Assembly (NCBI GenBank): GCA_019639115.1
Contig: JAHBSM010000006.1
Span: forward strand, 1 to 64,000
Source of the DNA: Acidobacteriota bacterium
GTDB taxonomy: Bacteria > Acidobacteriota > Blastocatellia > Pyrinomonadales > Pyrinomonadaceae
DNA: 64,000 bases
Reading direction: 5' to 3'
Position 1 is the first letter of the stretch, and each line of letters begins with the position of its first letter. Below are positions 45,144-54,908 of the stretch, one piece after another. A program made the position numbers and the translations under genes. The notes beneath the pieces are model-generated. The model was not told the origin of the DNA and did no database searches. It saw only the letters and a list, made by a program, of their open reading frames with translations.

Positions 45144-47645
45144 CTATTCTTCTACGGACTTTCCGCCTGGACGCAGCGTGCTGCTCGATGTGAAATCAAG
45201 CGCCAACTGATCGGTCGAAAGCGAGAAGATCCGGTTCGGCGGCGAAAATACGAAACCGCGATACGACGGTGTAAGCGAATAATTGAATCCGGTCGGGACA
45301 TCAGTAAATGCGAAATACCCGAATGGATTGGTGACCGCGAGCCGTCTGATGCCGGTCCCGAAACTGGGATTGTTCTCGATCAGGACGACAGTAACTCGGC
45401 CGATACCCGAGCCGTTCGCGTCAACTATCCTGCCCGCTACCGTAGCGGAAACCTGCGCTGCTCCCGTGATGCGTACGACATCCGTCCTCGTTACGGCCTG
45501 GCCGTCGGGATTAGTGATCGTCAAATTGCGCAGCCCGGGGTTGGCTCCGGTCGCGGTTACATTCAATGTGATCGAGGTCGGCGATGTGTACGTGACGCTG
45601 TTTACCGTCACGTTCGAACCGCTGATCGACGCTGAAATGTGATTGAACGGACGAGCACCGCCGCCGAGGTCCGGACCCGGATCGTAGAATCCGGAGCCGT
45701 TAACCGATGTACCGGAAACGACCACGTTAAAGTTGACCGCGCCCGAAGCAATTTCGTAAACGCCGCCCGTTCCTGGGCCGTCAGCAATGTTCGCCGGCGG
45801 CGGAGCTATGAGCTTGGTCATACGCAGGCCGTAGGAATTGGCCGCGTTGCAGAACTCCTGGGCCGTCCACATCGTCATATCGTCGAGCGGATCGAGGCTC
45901 GTGTACGAATAATCGCCCCAACGGCGTCCACTCGCGCCGCCCGGGTCGGAAGCCGGGTTGTATGCGGTGGCAGTGCTCGTGATATTTGCGAACGCCTGCA
46001 TCGTGCCGAGCGTGTCGCCCGAAAGCCTTCCCGCTGTTCCCGCGTCGGCGAAGAACGGCGTGCCGGCCATGCTGAATCCGACGGCAGCGTGCCCTTGGCC
46101 CGAGACCATCACCGACGGGATCCAGAACTGTCTTGCATCTGCAAGCGCCGCAGCATTGTCGAATATCGTTCCCGACTGGACGAGCGTCAGAGTGCCGCCG
46201 TTGTCGGTGCTCCTAACGCCGTTCAGTTCATACCATCGAACGGCGTTCCGAGCGGCTGCGGCTGTGCTTGCCGTTCCGGCCGAACTCACGCGTATGTTGT
46301 GGGCCAGCCAGAGACGGCCGTTGCGTATATGGGCCGAATAGATGCGGTCATCTAACGCGTCAAGTCGACCGTTGTTGCCGCCGGTGTTTCCGCTATGGGT
46401 CACGGGATTCGAGAAGTTGGTAGTAGGCACCGTTAGGTTCAGACTAGAGCTCAGCGTCGGTGTACCTCCGGGCGTGCTGACCCGTCTGACCACAAGGGTC
46501 GAAAATGATGCATTGTCAACTCCAACAAAATATCCCTCGCTCGATGACGGATCGTAGTTGTCAACGCCGCGCGGTGTGTACATTCCCGCCCCTGTGCCCG
46601 TAGCAAGACCGGAGAAAAGCGTGGAAACGATCGGTCCCGCGCCAAGGATCGAACTCTTGCGGACAACAAAAGCATCCGTCCTAAGGAACGCTCCGGCAGA
46701 CGAGAACATATTGCATCCGAAATAGACCGCCAGATTATCAACACCCAACGACGGATAATCGCAGAAATCCGTACCGCCGTTCGTCGTAACAAAAAAGAAT
46801 GTCCAAACCGTGGCGTTCGTCAGTGCGGCTGAGCTTGCGGCATCACTCACAGCGACCAACCAGCGATTGGCACCCGTCGTCGTGCATTGAGCATTCGTAC
46901 AAGGAACGTCAATGATAGACAGGATCCATCGCCCAGAAAGCCTGTCGTAACGGATCATGGGATCCGTCGTGAAATTCGCGACCACGGTACCGCCTATCGG
47001 GGTCATAACCGGCGCAAAGAATACATCCGGATTAAAATTCAAAACACCGTCAGCCGAGCCTGTATTCTTGTTGAATGATCTAAGACGTCCATTGACGAAC
47101 GCGACGACCTGGCTCGGCCCGACGGTTCCCATAGAGTCCGGCGGGAACGAGCCGGTATCCGCGAGCGTCGCGGCCGTAAAGTTCGTTCCTATAGTTTGCG
47201 GAGCGAGCGGCCCGAACGACGAATTTGGCGAGCGTTCCTTTATACCGGTGGCTGCCTTCGGATCAGGCCAGCTAGCTACATTTGGTGCGTCGGGATTTGG
47301 CCTTACACGGTCCTTCTCGCGTCCCTCGCGTTCCGGGAGCATAAGCGGGCGTTTCGACGGAGCAGCCACGAGCTCGGCCTGTTCGATCTCAGGCATCGAG
47401 CGAGATAATCCCATCGGCCCGGTCGTCATCACTCCCACGATCTCATCGCTGCCTTTTCCGGCGCGTTTCGGTGCCTTTTTTGAAACACCGGACTTCGACG
47501 GCAGTCCTGCGGCCTTTCGGCCGCTTCGCTGAGCGGCCGCATCACCCGCAAACAGGAACACGAGCCCAAGTGCCCCGATCGACACAAGTGCTCTGCTCAA
47601 AAAGCGGATCGAACGAACTGATCGTATTTTCCTTTCGACTTGCAC
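45144..47645 (-). CDS. Secreted repeat protein with carboxypeptidase-regulatory-like tail
   Basis: 833 residues from GTG 47645, supported by GGAGG seven bases upstream. Signal peptide at about 10-38 (ALVSIGALGLVFLFAGDAAAQ). A Lys/Pro-rich linker is followed by a large domain (about 140-620) opening LADTGSFPPDSMGTVGPSQ, which looks like a beta-propeller; I do not know its function. An IPT/TIG-like domain follows (about 630-735: ITNPDGQAVTRTDVV). The C-terminus (about 740-830) is a carboxypeptidase-regulatory-like domain: VAGRIVDANGSGIGR, TNPFGYFAFTDV and YSLTPSYRGFVF. The tail resembles the end of the giant protein at 26192. Confidence 0.85.
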   Translation of the reverse strand: MQVERKIRSVRSIRFLSRALVSIGALGLVFLFAGDAAAQRSGRKAAGLPSKSGVSKKAPKRAGKGSDEIVGVMTTGPMGLSRSMPEIEQAELVAAPSKRPLMLPEREGREKDRVRPNPDAPNVASWPDPKAATGIKERSPNSSFGPLAPQTIGTNFTAATLADTGSFPPDSMGTVGPSQVVAFVNGRLRSFNKNTGSADGVLNFNPDVFFAPVMTPIGGTVVANFTTDPMIRYDRLSGRWILSIIDVPCTNAQCTTTGANRWLVAVSDAASSAALTNATVWTFFFVTTNGGTDFCDYPSLGVDNLAVYFGCNMFSSAGAFLRTDAFVVRKSSILGAGPIVSTLFSGLATGTGAGMYTPRGVDNYDPSSSEGYFVGVDNASFSTLVVRRVSTPGGTPTLSSSLNLTVPTTNFSNPVTHSGNTGGNNGRLDALDDRIYSAHIRNGRLWLAHNIRVSSAGTASTAAAARNAVRWYELNGVRSTDNGGTLTLVQSGTIFDNAAALADARQFWIPSVMVSGQGHAAVGFSMAGTPFFADAGTAGRLSGDTLGTMQAFANITSTATAYNPASDPGGASGRRWGDYSYTSLDPLDDMTMWTAQEFCNAANSYGLRMTKLIAPPPANIADGPGTGGVYEIASGAVNFNVVVSGTSVNGSGFYDPGPDLGGGARPFNHISASISGSNVTVNSVTYTSPTSITLNVTATGANPGLRNLTITNPDGQAVTRTDVVRITGAAQVSATVAGRIVDANGSGIGRVTVVLIENNPSFGTGIRRLAVTNPFGYFAFTDVPTGFNYSLTPSYRGFVFSPPNRIFSLSTDQLALDFTSSSTLRPGGKSVEE

Positions 47646-47839
47646 AATTAATCCTCCATGGTCGGTCCGGCGATTTTCGCCGTGAAAAAAAGGTCTGCCC
47701 TCGCCGGATCACGATCGGATCACGAACAACGGTCACTAAAATGACAATGATGTCGGATAGTACTACTGTCTTTCGTACGCGAGAAGAATAGCCCCTAAAT
47801 GGAACAAGGTCAATGGAACGGGCCCTTTAGAAATGAAAG

Positions 47840-47874
47840 TGCCTCGTCACCGTTGAGTTTTGGGCGACGAGGCA
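47840..47874 (-). terminator. Possible terminator after lon
   Basis: Nine-base inverted repeat TGCCTCGTC / GACGAGGCA (47840-47848 and 47866-47874), 26 bases beyond the lon stop. The minus-strand tail ACTTTCATTTC is only weakly U-rich. Confidence 0.5.
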
Positions 47875-47899
47875 TCGGTGGCCGATAATCGGTTGCTGG

Positions 47900-50365
47900 T
47901 CACTCAGCGTTGAGAGTTACATCTACCGGAACGCTTGGCGGCCAGGTTTGGCCTGCGGAGTCCGCCGACTTCAACTCGTTCTCGATCACGCCGGCCAACA
48001 CTTCGTCGATAGTATCAACGAGTCTGATGGTCATATCGTCGCGTATCTCGTCCGGAATATCAGCCAGGTCCTTTTCATTGTCCCGCGGTATCATCACGGT
48101 CTTGAGTCCGAACCGATGCGCGGCGAGCAACTTTTCCTTGACTCCGCCGATCGGCAAGACCTTGCCACGGAGAGTGATCTCGCCCGTCATAGCAACATCG
48201 TATCTGACCGGCCGGCCTGTAAGGGCCGAAACCATTGCGGTAGCCATTGTGATGCCTGCGCTCGGTCCGTCCTTAGGGATCGCTCCTTCGGGAACGTGAA
48301 TATGCAGATCCTTTTCGCGGAAATCAGCGGTGTCGATGCCCAACTCGTCTGCCCGCGTCCGGACGCAGGTCAGCGCAGCCTTTGCTGATTCCTGCATCAC
48401 CTCACCGAGCTTGCCGGTCAGCGTTACCTCGCCTTTGCCTTTGACCAGAGTTGCCTCGACCTGGAGCACGTCTCCGCCGACCTCGGTCCACGCAAGCCCG
48501 TTGACCAGGCCTATTTCGCTTCGTCGGCCAATATCCTGTTTTCGAAACTTGATCGTACCAAGCAGTTCCCTTACCTTTTCGGCGTCGATCACAGACCTGA
48601 ATTCCTGAGCCTCACCCGACGAGACGAACCTACGTGCGATCTTTCGCAAGCAGGAACCGATCTCACGTTCGAGATTGCGAACTCCGGCCTCGCGAGTGTA
48701 ATGCCTAATGATCTCGATCACTCCTTCGTCGGTCATCTCCGCGAATTCAGCCGATATTCCGTTCGCGTCGCACTGCTTTGGTATGAGATGGCGTTTGGCG
48801 ATCTCTAGTTTTTCTTTCTCCGTATAGCCCGAAAGCGGCAAGGTCTCGAGCCGGTCAAGCAGCGCGGGCGGTATCGTATGCAGCACGTTCGCCGTAGCTA
48901 TGAAAAAGACATTCGAGAGATCGTAGTCGACATCCAGATAGTGGTCGCGGAACGTCACGTTCTGTTCCGGATCGAGGACCTCTAGCAGGGCCGCGGCCGG
49001 GTCGCCGCGATAATCGCGGCCGACCTTGTCCACTTCGTCGAGCAATATTACCGGATTGGTCGTGCCGGCACGCTTGAGAAGCTGTATGATCTGACCGGGC
49101 ATCGAACCGATATAGGTGCGTCGATGGCCGCGTATCTCCGCTTCGTCGTGAACGCCGCCCAAAGCGAGCCGCATGAACTTGCGTCCTGTCGCACTTGCGA
49201 TCGATTTACCTAAGCTTGTCTTTCCCACTCCCGGCGGGCCGACGAAACAAAGGATCGTACCCTTTGGATTCTTGACCAGTTTTCGGACAGCGAGGAACTC
49301 GAGGATCCTTTCTTTTATCTTGAGGAGGCCATAGTGATCTGCATGGAGAGTCTCTTCAGCGACAGCGAGGTCGTTTATCTCTTCGGATCTATTCTTCCAT
49401 GGAATGCTGACAAGCCAATCGATATACGTGCGAGAGACCGTGCTCTCAGCTGACATTGGAGGCATCGCTTCGAGTCGAGCAAACTCCTGCAAGGCCTTTT
49501 CTTTGGCCTCATCGGTCATTCCCGCCTCTTCGATCTTCCGCTTTAGTTCTTCGAGTTCGGCCTTGTCGTCCTTTCGGCCGAGTTCTTTGTGTATAGCCTT
49601 GATCTGCTCATTCAAATAGTATTCGCGCTGATGCTTGTCCATCTGACGCTTGGTTCTGGTCTGAATGTTCCGGTCAATATCGCGTTTCTCAAGTTCAGCG
49701 TCTAAGTGATCGACCAGCTTTTGCAACCGCTCAAGCACTGATGCGGTTTCGAGCAGCTCCTGTTTCTCCTCGACCGATATGCGCAAATGTGACGCCATCG
49801 AGTCACTTATCTGCGACGCGGTCACACCTCGAAGGCTCGAATGAAGAGCATCTGAGTATGAATCCGCTGAGACACGCATTAGCTGCTCGACCTGTGCGTG
49901 CAGTTTCTGCAGGTAACTATCGGTCTTATACCCGGCCTCGTCCGTTGGTTCGATCCTGCGAACGACCGCCGAGAGCGACCCGTCAGGCCCGACCTCGACT
50001 CGCGCTAATCGGCCGCGTTCCTTTCCCTCGACGATGACCTTTATCTGGCCGTTATCAAGCCGCTGGGCCTGAACTATCCGTCCGACTGTCCCAACCGGAT
50101 AGATCTGATCGGGTTTGGGATCATCGATGCTCGCATCGTGCTGGGTCGCTAAAAATATCGAACGAGATCCAGCCATTGCACGCTCAAGCGCAGCGACCGA
50201 GCTCGTGCGTCCGATCTTGAACGCTACGCGGGTGAAAGGAAAGATGACAACGTCCCGGATAGGGACCATCGGATACGCTTCTGTGTCCGTCGGCATTTGA
50301 TCGGTAAATTCTTGCATACTGAACGGCTGCATTCCGAGATCCGTCCTGCGTTCGGGCCCCGGCAT
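47900..50365 (-). CDS. lon: ATP-dependent protease Lon
   Basis: 821 residues. The N-terminal substrate-binding domain begins with [12 protein letters not shown]. Walker [10 protein letters not shown] is near residue 373, Walker B later, and the catalytic Ser lies in [10 protein letters not shown] (about 700) with Lys about 742. Soluble LonA type (no membrane helices). The start is unsure: ATG 50365 or 50317 (MQEFTDQ) are both possible, and neither has a clear Shine-Dalgarno. It follows clpX on the minus strand but is separated by a strong terminator. Confidence 0.94.
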   Translation of the reverse strand: MPGPERRTDLGMQPFSMQEFTDQMPTDTEAYPMVPIRDVVIFPFTRVAFKIGRTSSVAALERAMAGSRSIFLATQHDASIDDPKPDQIYPVGTVGRIVQAQRLDNGQIKVIVEGKERGRLARVEVGPDGSLSAVVRRIEPTDEAGYKTDSYLQKLHAQVEQLMRVSADSYSDALHSSLRGVTASQISDSMASHLRISVEEKQELLETASVLERLQKLVDHLDAELEKRDIDRNIQTRTKRQMDKHQREYYLNEQIKAIHKELGRKDDKAELEELKRKIEEAGMTDEAKEKALQEFARLEAMPPMSAESTVSRTYIDWLVSIPWKNRSEEINDLAVAEETLHADHYGLLKIKERILEFLAVRKLVKNPKGTILCFVGPPGVGKTSLGKSIASATGRKFMRLALGGVHDEAEIRGHRRTYIGSMPGQIIQLLKRAGTTNPVILLDEVDKVGRDYRGDPAAALLEVLDPEQNVTFRDHYLDVDYDLSNVFFIATANVLHTIPPALLDRLETLPLSGYTEKEKLEIAKRHLIPKQCDANGISAEFAEMTDEGVIEIIRHYTREAGVRNLEREIGSCLRKIARRFVSSGEAQEFRSVIDAEKVRELLGTIKFRKQDIGRRSEIGLVNGLAWTEVGGDVLQVEATLVKGKGEVTLTGKLGEVMQESAKAALTCVRTRADELGIDTADFREKDLHIHVPEGAIPKDGPSAGITMATAMVSALTGRPVRYDVAMTGEITLRGKVLPIGGVKEKLLAAHRFGLKTVMIPRDNEKDLADIPDEIRDDMTIRLVDTIDEVLAGVIENELKSADSAGQTWPPSVPVDVTLNAE

Positions 50366-50532
50366 TTTTTTTGGTATGAACCTATTTACTCAAAACGTGA
50401 TCGCAAAAGCAACCGACTCCGTGCTCGGCCGCCGTTGCTTTCGGACGGAACCGTCGATCTTCGCGTTCGGCTGAGTCTTGAGCGGGAAGAAACGGCTATT
50501 GGGGCGGGAATTCTAGAAATTATTCGATCCTG

Positions 50533-50567
50533 AAAATAAAAGAACGCCCGCGGGGTGCGGGCGTTCT
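50533..50567 (-). terminator. Terminator of the tig-clpP-clpX operon
   Basis: Eleven-base arms AGAACGCCCGC / GCGGGCGTTCT (50541-50551 and 50557-50567) with the run TTTTATTTT on the minus strand. It lies 31 bases beyond the clpX stop. Confidence 0.9.
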
Positions 50568-50597
50568 CATTCAAGCAAATTTATAGCGTTCCAATGA

Positions 50598-51842
50598 TTA
50601 CGCCGCTTCCTCTATAGGTTTGTGAACCTCGAAGACGGGAGCCTTTCCTTCGACCATTTCGCGGGTGATCACAAGCTCGGCGATGTTGTTCTCGGTCGGG
50701 AGCAGGTACATCGACTCGAGCAGGATCTCTTCCATTATCATCATCAGTCCGCGGGCTCCGACCTTGCGTTTGGCAGCTTGCGAAGCAATAGCAAGCAGTG
50801 CACCTTCGGTAAACTTGAGATTGATGTTGTCGAACTCAAATTTACGCTGGTACTGTTTGACCAAAGCGTTCTTGGGTTCAGTCAGGATCTTGACCAGGGC
50901 ATGTTCATCGAGCGCATTGAGCGTGCCGACTACGGGCAGGCGTCCGACGAATTCGGGTATGAGCCCGTAATGGATCAGGTCCTCAGGCTCGAGTTTAGAG
51001 ATCGCTTCTTGCTGCCGGACGCGACTGCTTTTGACATCGGCTTGAAATCCCAGCGATCTATTGCGCAGCCGGCGTTCGACGACCTTCTCCAATCCTATGA
51101 ACGCTCCGCCGCAGATAAAAAGTATATTGGTCGTATCCAACTGGTGAAAGTCCTGCTGCGGATGTTTGCGGCCGCCGCCCGCAGGAATATTCGCGACCGT
51201 CCCTTCGAGTATCTTAAGCAGAGCCTGCTGCACGCCTTCACCGGATACGTCACGAGTGATCGACGGATTGTCATCTTTACGACAGATCTTGTCGATCTCG
51301 TCGATGTATATGATGCCGTGCTGTGCCTTTTCGATATCGCCGCCGGCTGCCTGGACCAGCCGCACAAGGATATTCTCAACATCCTCACCGACATATCCGG
51401 CCTCTGTAAGGCTGGTCGCGTCCACGATGCACGAAGGCACGCTCAGCACCCTGGCCAATGTCTGGGCGAGAAGCGTCTTGCCCGTACCAGTCGGGCCGAT
51501 AAGCAGAATGTTCGACTTCTGCAGCTCGATGTCCGATCGACGTTTCGCAAGTTCCAACCGCTTATAGTGTTGATAGACGGCAACCGACAGCCGCTTTTTA
51601 GACTCGTCCTGCCCAATGACGTATTCGTCTAGAAACTTCTTGATCTCCTGCGGTTTGGGCAGATTGGTCCGGACCGGTGCGGATTGACTCTGCTCGTCAT
51701 CATTGATGATCTCATTGCAGATGTCTATGCACTCGTTGCAGACATATACGCCCGGTCCCGCGATCAGCTTGCGGACGTCGTTCTGCGATTTGCCGCAAAA
51801 TGAACAAGAGAGCAGTTCTTCAGGTCGTCGAAATTGCGTCAT
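50598..51842 (-). CDS. clpX: ClpX, ATPase subunit of ClpXP
   Basis: 414 residues. The N-terminal zinc finger uses Cys13, Cys16, Cys35 and Cys38 (CSFC...CNEC). Walker A is GPTGTGKT (about 113-120). The sensor region [23 protein letters not shown] and the pore and ClpP-contact loops are present. It unfolds substrates and feeds ClpP. It follows clpP by 36 bases on the same strand, as in most bacteria. Confidence 0.97.
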   Translation of the reverse strand: MTQFRRPEELLSCSFCGKSQNDVRKLIAGPGVYVCNECIDICNEIINDDEQSQSAPVRTNLPKPQEIKKFLDEYVIGQDESKKRLSVAVYQHYKRLELAKRRSDIELQKSNILLIGPTGTGKTLLAQTLARVLSVPSCIVDATSLTEAGYVGEDVENILVRLVQAAGGDIEKAQHGIIYIDEIDKICRKDDNPSITRDVSGEGVQQALLKILEGTVANIPAGGGRKHPQQDFHQLDTTNILFICGGAFIGLEKVVERRLRNRSLGFQADVKSSRVRQQEAISKLEPEDLIHYGLIPEFVGRLPVVGTLNALDEHALVKILTEPKNALVKQYQRKFEFDNINLKFTEGALLAIASQAAKRKVGARGLMMIMEEILLESMYLLPTENNIAELVITREMVEGKAPVFEVHKPIEEAA

Positions 51843-51878
51843 AAGGTGAAATCGGCACTTGTGGCCCTAATGTCGCGA

Positions 51879-52466
51879 CTATTTTTCTCGATGTTCGATT
51901 ACTTCGTCGATCAGACCGTATTCCTTTGCCTGCCAGGGATCGAGGATGCGGTCGCGTTCAACGTCGACCTCGACCTTGTCAAACGACTGGCCGGTGTGAT
52001 GTGCGATCAATTCCGACGTCATCTTGCGCATTCGCAGAATCTCTTCGGCCATGATACGCACGTCTGTGGCCTGGCCTTGGGCCCCGCCCGACGGCTGGTG
52101 GATCAATATCCGTGAATGCGGCAATGCGAAACGCTTGCCCTTGGTACCCGCCGTCAGCAATAGCGCCCCCATCGAGGCACATTGACCTACGCAGATGGTC
52201 GTCACATCATTTTTGATGAACTGCATCGTGTCATAGATGGCCATGCCTGCGGTAATCGAACCGCCGGGGCTATTTATGTACAGATTGATATCCCGCTCGG
52301 GGTCTTCGGCCTCGAGGAAAAGTAGTTGGGCGACTATCAGATTTGCGATCGTATCGTCGATCGGTGTTCCGATAAATATGATGCTGTCCTTGAGCAGCCG
52401 TGAATAGATATCGAACGCACGCTCACCACGCGAGGTCTGTTCGACTACCATTGGAACTAAAGCCAT
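51879..52466 (-). CDS. clpP: ClpP protease
   Basis: 195 residues. The serine protease triad is Ser98 (GQCASMGAL), His123 ([10 protein letters not shown]) and Asp172 ([11 protein letters not shown]), with standard spacing. Fourteen-subunit barrel partnered with ClpX. It lies between tig and clpX in the common tig-clpP-clpX order. Confidence 0.97.
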   Translation of the reverse strand: MALVPMVVEQTSRGERAFDIYSRLLKDSIIFIGTPIDDTIANLIVAQLLFLEAEDPERDINLYINSPGGSITAGMAIYDTMQFIKNDVTTICVGQCASMGALLLTAGTKGKRFALPHSRILIHQPSGGAQGQATDVRIMAEEILRMRKMTSELIAHHTGQSFDKVEVDVERDRILDPWQAKEYGLIDEVIEHREK

Positions 52467-52598
52467 ATGTTTTTCTCGTTAGGTACGGGTTTACTTCAAG
52501 ATTTGCTTTAATCCGGCAGTGATAAGTAATTGGAAACACGGCGATTGCCGCGTCACCAAAAACATTTATCAGCTTTCGCCGACAATTGCAAGCACTTT

Positions 52599-54020
52599 CT
52601 ACTCCTGCTTCTTAGCTTTTACCGGCTTTTTAACCGGTGTCTTTTTTGCCGCGGTCTTCTTCGATCTACCATCGGCTGCATCCTCTTCAGCCGGTTTCGC
52701 TGACTCATCGACCCAAGGGCCGTCGATCACCTTCGCGTTGGCGACCACGGCTTCGATCGACTTACGCGTCTTCAGATTGTTGCGGATATTATCGATACCG
52801 CCCTGTTTCTCGAGCGTTTCGCGTATCTGGTCCGCAGTTGTACGGTAATACTCCGCAAGCTTCGTTAACTCTTCCGCGATCTCCTCTTCGGAGACAGCAA
52901 CGCCTTCTGCCTCGGCGATCTTGTCGAGCAATATCGCACCGCGAACATCGCGCTCGGCCTGCTGCCTCATGTTCGAATACGCCATTTGAACGAAATCGTC
53001 CGTTACATTGTTCAGATCGACGCCCCGCTGCTGCAGGTCCTGCGCAAAATTGTTAAGTAGATTGCGGGCCTGGTTCTCTATCAGCACATTCGGCACGTCG
53101 AAAGCGTTCGATTCGATCACTTTTGCGATAGCGTTGTTGCGGAGCCGAGCGTCGGCGTCGGCCTCAGCCATCTTTTCGAGGTCAGTTCGCAGCCTTTCCT
53201 TAAGCTCGTCCAATGAACCGTATCCCTCATCCAGGCTCTTTGCCCATTCGTCGTTGAGCTCAGGCACTTCCTGACGGCCAACAGATGTGACCTTTGCCTT
53301 GTATCTAACGGTCTTGCCCGCCAGCTCCGGCGACGGTAGAGCTTCAGGATAGGTAACTACGAACTCGCGTTCTTCGTCTTCTTTGACACCTTTTAGATTT
53401 TCGCTGAATGCGGGTTCTACGCCCTCGCCATCGATCTCGATCTCGACAGACTCGGCGGTGATCGGCGGAGCATCAGGCTCGCCATCGACCGTGCCTTCAA
53501 AGTCCGCGATCACTGTGTCACCGGTTTCCGCCGCACGCCCCTCCGACGGGACGAATGCGGCTTCTCTCTGCAGTCGCTGGTAGATCATGTCGTCCACCTC
53601 GCCCGGCTCGACCGGCTTGACGCGACGGGTGATCTCGACACCTTTGTAGTTGGGCACAGGCACATCGGGCATCACCTCGAAATGCACGTGCAATTTAAGC
53701 GGTACTGTACCGTTGACGGTTACGCTGTCCTGATCTTCCAGGTGCAGATGAGGTTCAGTCAGCGGATGGAGATCGTGCTCGCGGATCGCATCGGTGACGT
53801 GTGACGGTATAACTTCCTGCAGCACGTCGCTCTTTATCTCATCCTTGTAACGAAGCCGTATGACATCAATAGGCGCAAAGCCTTTGCGAAATCCCGGCAC
53901 GTTCGCACGCTTTGCGTACCTCTGCGAAACACGTCCGTAAGCCGCCTTCACGGCTTCGGCATCGATCTGAATATGTATCTCTTTTTGTGTCGAGGATACG
54001 TTCTTTAATTCACTTTTCAT
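52599..54020 (-). CDS. tig: Trigger factor
   Basis: 473 residues from ATG 54020; a frame from 54101 adds 27 unrelated residues. N-terminal ribosome-binding motif is NVPGFRKGFAPIDVIRLRY. The middle is an FKBP-like peptidyl-prolyl isomerase (GDTVIADFEGTVDGE). A long helical C-terminal chaperone domain follows. The end is Lys-rich with repeated AAKK/KPVK. Catches nascent chains at the ribosome; upstream of clpP. Confidence 0.95.
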   Translation of the reverse strand: MKSELKNVSSTQKEIHIQIDAEAVKAAYGRVSQRYAKRANVPGFRKGFAPIDVIRLRYKDEIKSDVLQEVIPSHVTDAIREHDLHPLTEPHLHLEDQDSVTVNGTVPLKLHVHFEVMPDVPVPNYKGVEITRRVKPVEPGEVDDMIYQRLQREAAFVPSEGRAAETGDTVIADFEGTVDGEPDAPPITAESVEIEIDGEGVEPAFSENLKGVKEDEEREFVVTYPEALPSPELAGKTVRYKAKVTSVGRQEVPELNDEWAKSLDEGYGSLDELKERLRTDLEKMAEADADARLRNNAIAKVIESNAFDVPNVLIENQARNLLNNFAQDLQQRGVDLNNVTDDFVQMAYSNMRQQAERDVRGAILLDKIAEAEGVAVSEEEIAEELTKLAEYYRTTADQIRETLEKQGGIDNIRNNLKTRKSIEAVVANAKVIDGPWVDESAKPAEEDAADGRSKKTAAKKTPVKKPVKAKKQE

Positions 54021-54069
54021 CCAGACAAAAGGATATCGAAGCGATGTTGAAAAGTCGAATTCAGCCCGA

Positions 54070-54351
54070 TCAGCCCTCAGCCTCGGCGACGAGCACGTCA
54101 TTCACGAAGATGCGATATTTGCTCGATCGGAAGCCGGCGAACAGGAGCGGCCGGGTCTTTTCGATCCTGACCTCTGAATCGTAAACGCGGCAGACGGAAT
54201 TTTTGACAAGTTTCAGCGAGAAATGGGTCAGGGGGTTTAGAGCGCTGTCGATCTCGATCGGACCGTCGGGCGTCAATATCAGCGCCGTGCCGGTGAAATT
54301 GTCACGGGTGTAGGCGACTTGGCGTCCGTCAACCACGAAGTTGATCTGCAT
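54070..54351 (-). CDS. Uncharacterised 93-residue protein between tRNA-Leu and tig
   Basis: 93 residues from ATG 54351. It looks like a small all-beta protein (FVVDGRQVAYTRDNF, later IEIDSALNPLTHFSLKLVKN and YRIFVNDVLVAEAEG). No family recognised. An upstream in-frame start would run into tRNA-Leu, so the internal ATG is preferred. It ends 49 bases before the tig start and is 15 bases downstream of the tRNA CCA end. Confidence 0.6.
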   Translation of the reverse strand: MQINFVVDGRQVAYTRDNFTGTALILTPDGPIEIDSALNPLTHFSLKLVKNSVCRVYDSEVRIEKTRPLLFAGFRSSKYRIFVNDVLVAEAEG

Positions 54352-54366
54352 AACGGTCAGTTTTGA

Positions 54367-54451
54367 TGGTGCCGAGGGCGAGACTCGAACTCGCACGTCT
54401 TGCAACGCTAGATCCTAAGTCTAGTGCGTCTACCAATTTCGCCACCTCGGC
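54367..54451 (-). tRNA. tRNA-Leu (anticodon UAG)
   Basis: On the minus strand acceptor GCCGAGG pairs with CCTCGGC, with discriminator A and encoded CCA (54367-54369). The anticodon stem CTAGA/TCTAG holds CTTAGGA with TAG. A long variable arm (CGTTGCAAGACG) confirms class II, so it decodes leucine CUA/CUG-type codons. Confidence 0.96.
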
Positions 54452-54521
54452 ACGCGGGAAGCGACCTTCGAAGATTACCATCGCAGACGGTTCGCTTCAA
54501 ATCAAGAACCGGACGCAGCCG

Positions 54522-54782
54522 CTACTTTCTAAGGTATTTCCGGTCGTATTCGTCCCACGACATTTCGATATCAGCGGTGCCGATGCCGGATCGGCTTTCG
54601 AAATCAAGCGCTCGCTGCTCTGCACGCCGAAACCATCTATATCCGCCGATCGCCAAGGCTCCCACCGCACCGAACACGATCAAGTACCAAAGCATCGACC
54701 AAATGAACCCGACGCCCCACATTATCAACAATCCCACGAGCACAACACCCAACGCCGCCATCAAGAATTTAACCAGCCGCAT
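54522..54782 (-). CDS. Small membrane protein (86 residues)
   Basis: Two hydrophobic helices (about 5-25 and 27-47) followed by a basic turn YRWFRRAEQRALDF and a short acidic C-terminal tail (MSWDEYDRKYLRK). The GGAGGTGACC element about eight bases before the ATG is a good Shine-Dalgarno sequence, which supports expression. No family recognised. Divergent from murE. Confidence 0.65.
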   Translation of the reverse strand: MRLVKFLMAALGVVLVGLLIMWGVGFIWSMLWYLIVFGAVGALAIGGYRWFRRAEQRALDFESRSGIGTADIEMSWDEYDRKYLRK

Positions 54783-54867
54783 ATGGTCACCTCCGCCACT
54801 CTCTCCTTACGACCGATCGCCGGTTCGCGTTCCGCAATTCGTTCACAGATTCGCGGGACCGGGCACG

Positions 54868-54889
54868 CTGAAGTATAATTCGCCTTCAG
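54868..54889 (+). promoter_or_regulatory. Possible murE promoter with flanking inverted repeat
   Basis: TATAAT (54874-54879) lies inside the inverted repeat CTGAAG/CTTCAG (54868-54873 and 54884-54889), 30 bases before the TTG start of murE. No good -35 box was found, so this is tentative. Confidence 0.35.
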
Positions 54890-54908
54890 AGAGGCAGGCG
54901 AAACAGAA

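Noticed and set aside
47669..47683. Hairpin CGGCGA/TCGCCG ahead of the 833-residue gene as a terminator.
   Set aside because: No U tract follows on either strand; it lies in the 5' leader near the Shine-Dalgarno, so at most a weak leader structure.
50622..51632. Plus-strand frame of 336 codons opposite clpX.
   Set aside because: Antisense to ClpX, whose zinc finger and Walker motifs are unambiguous.
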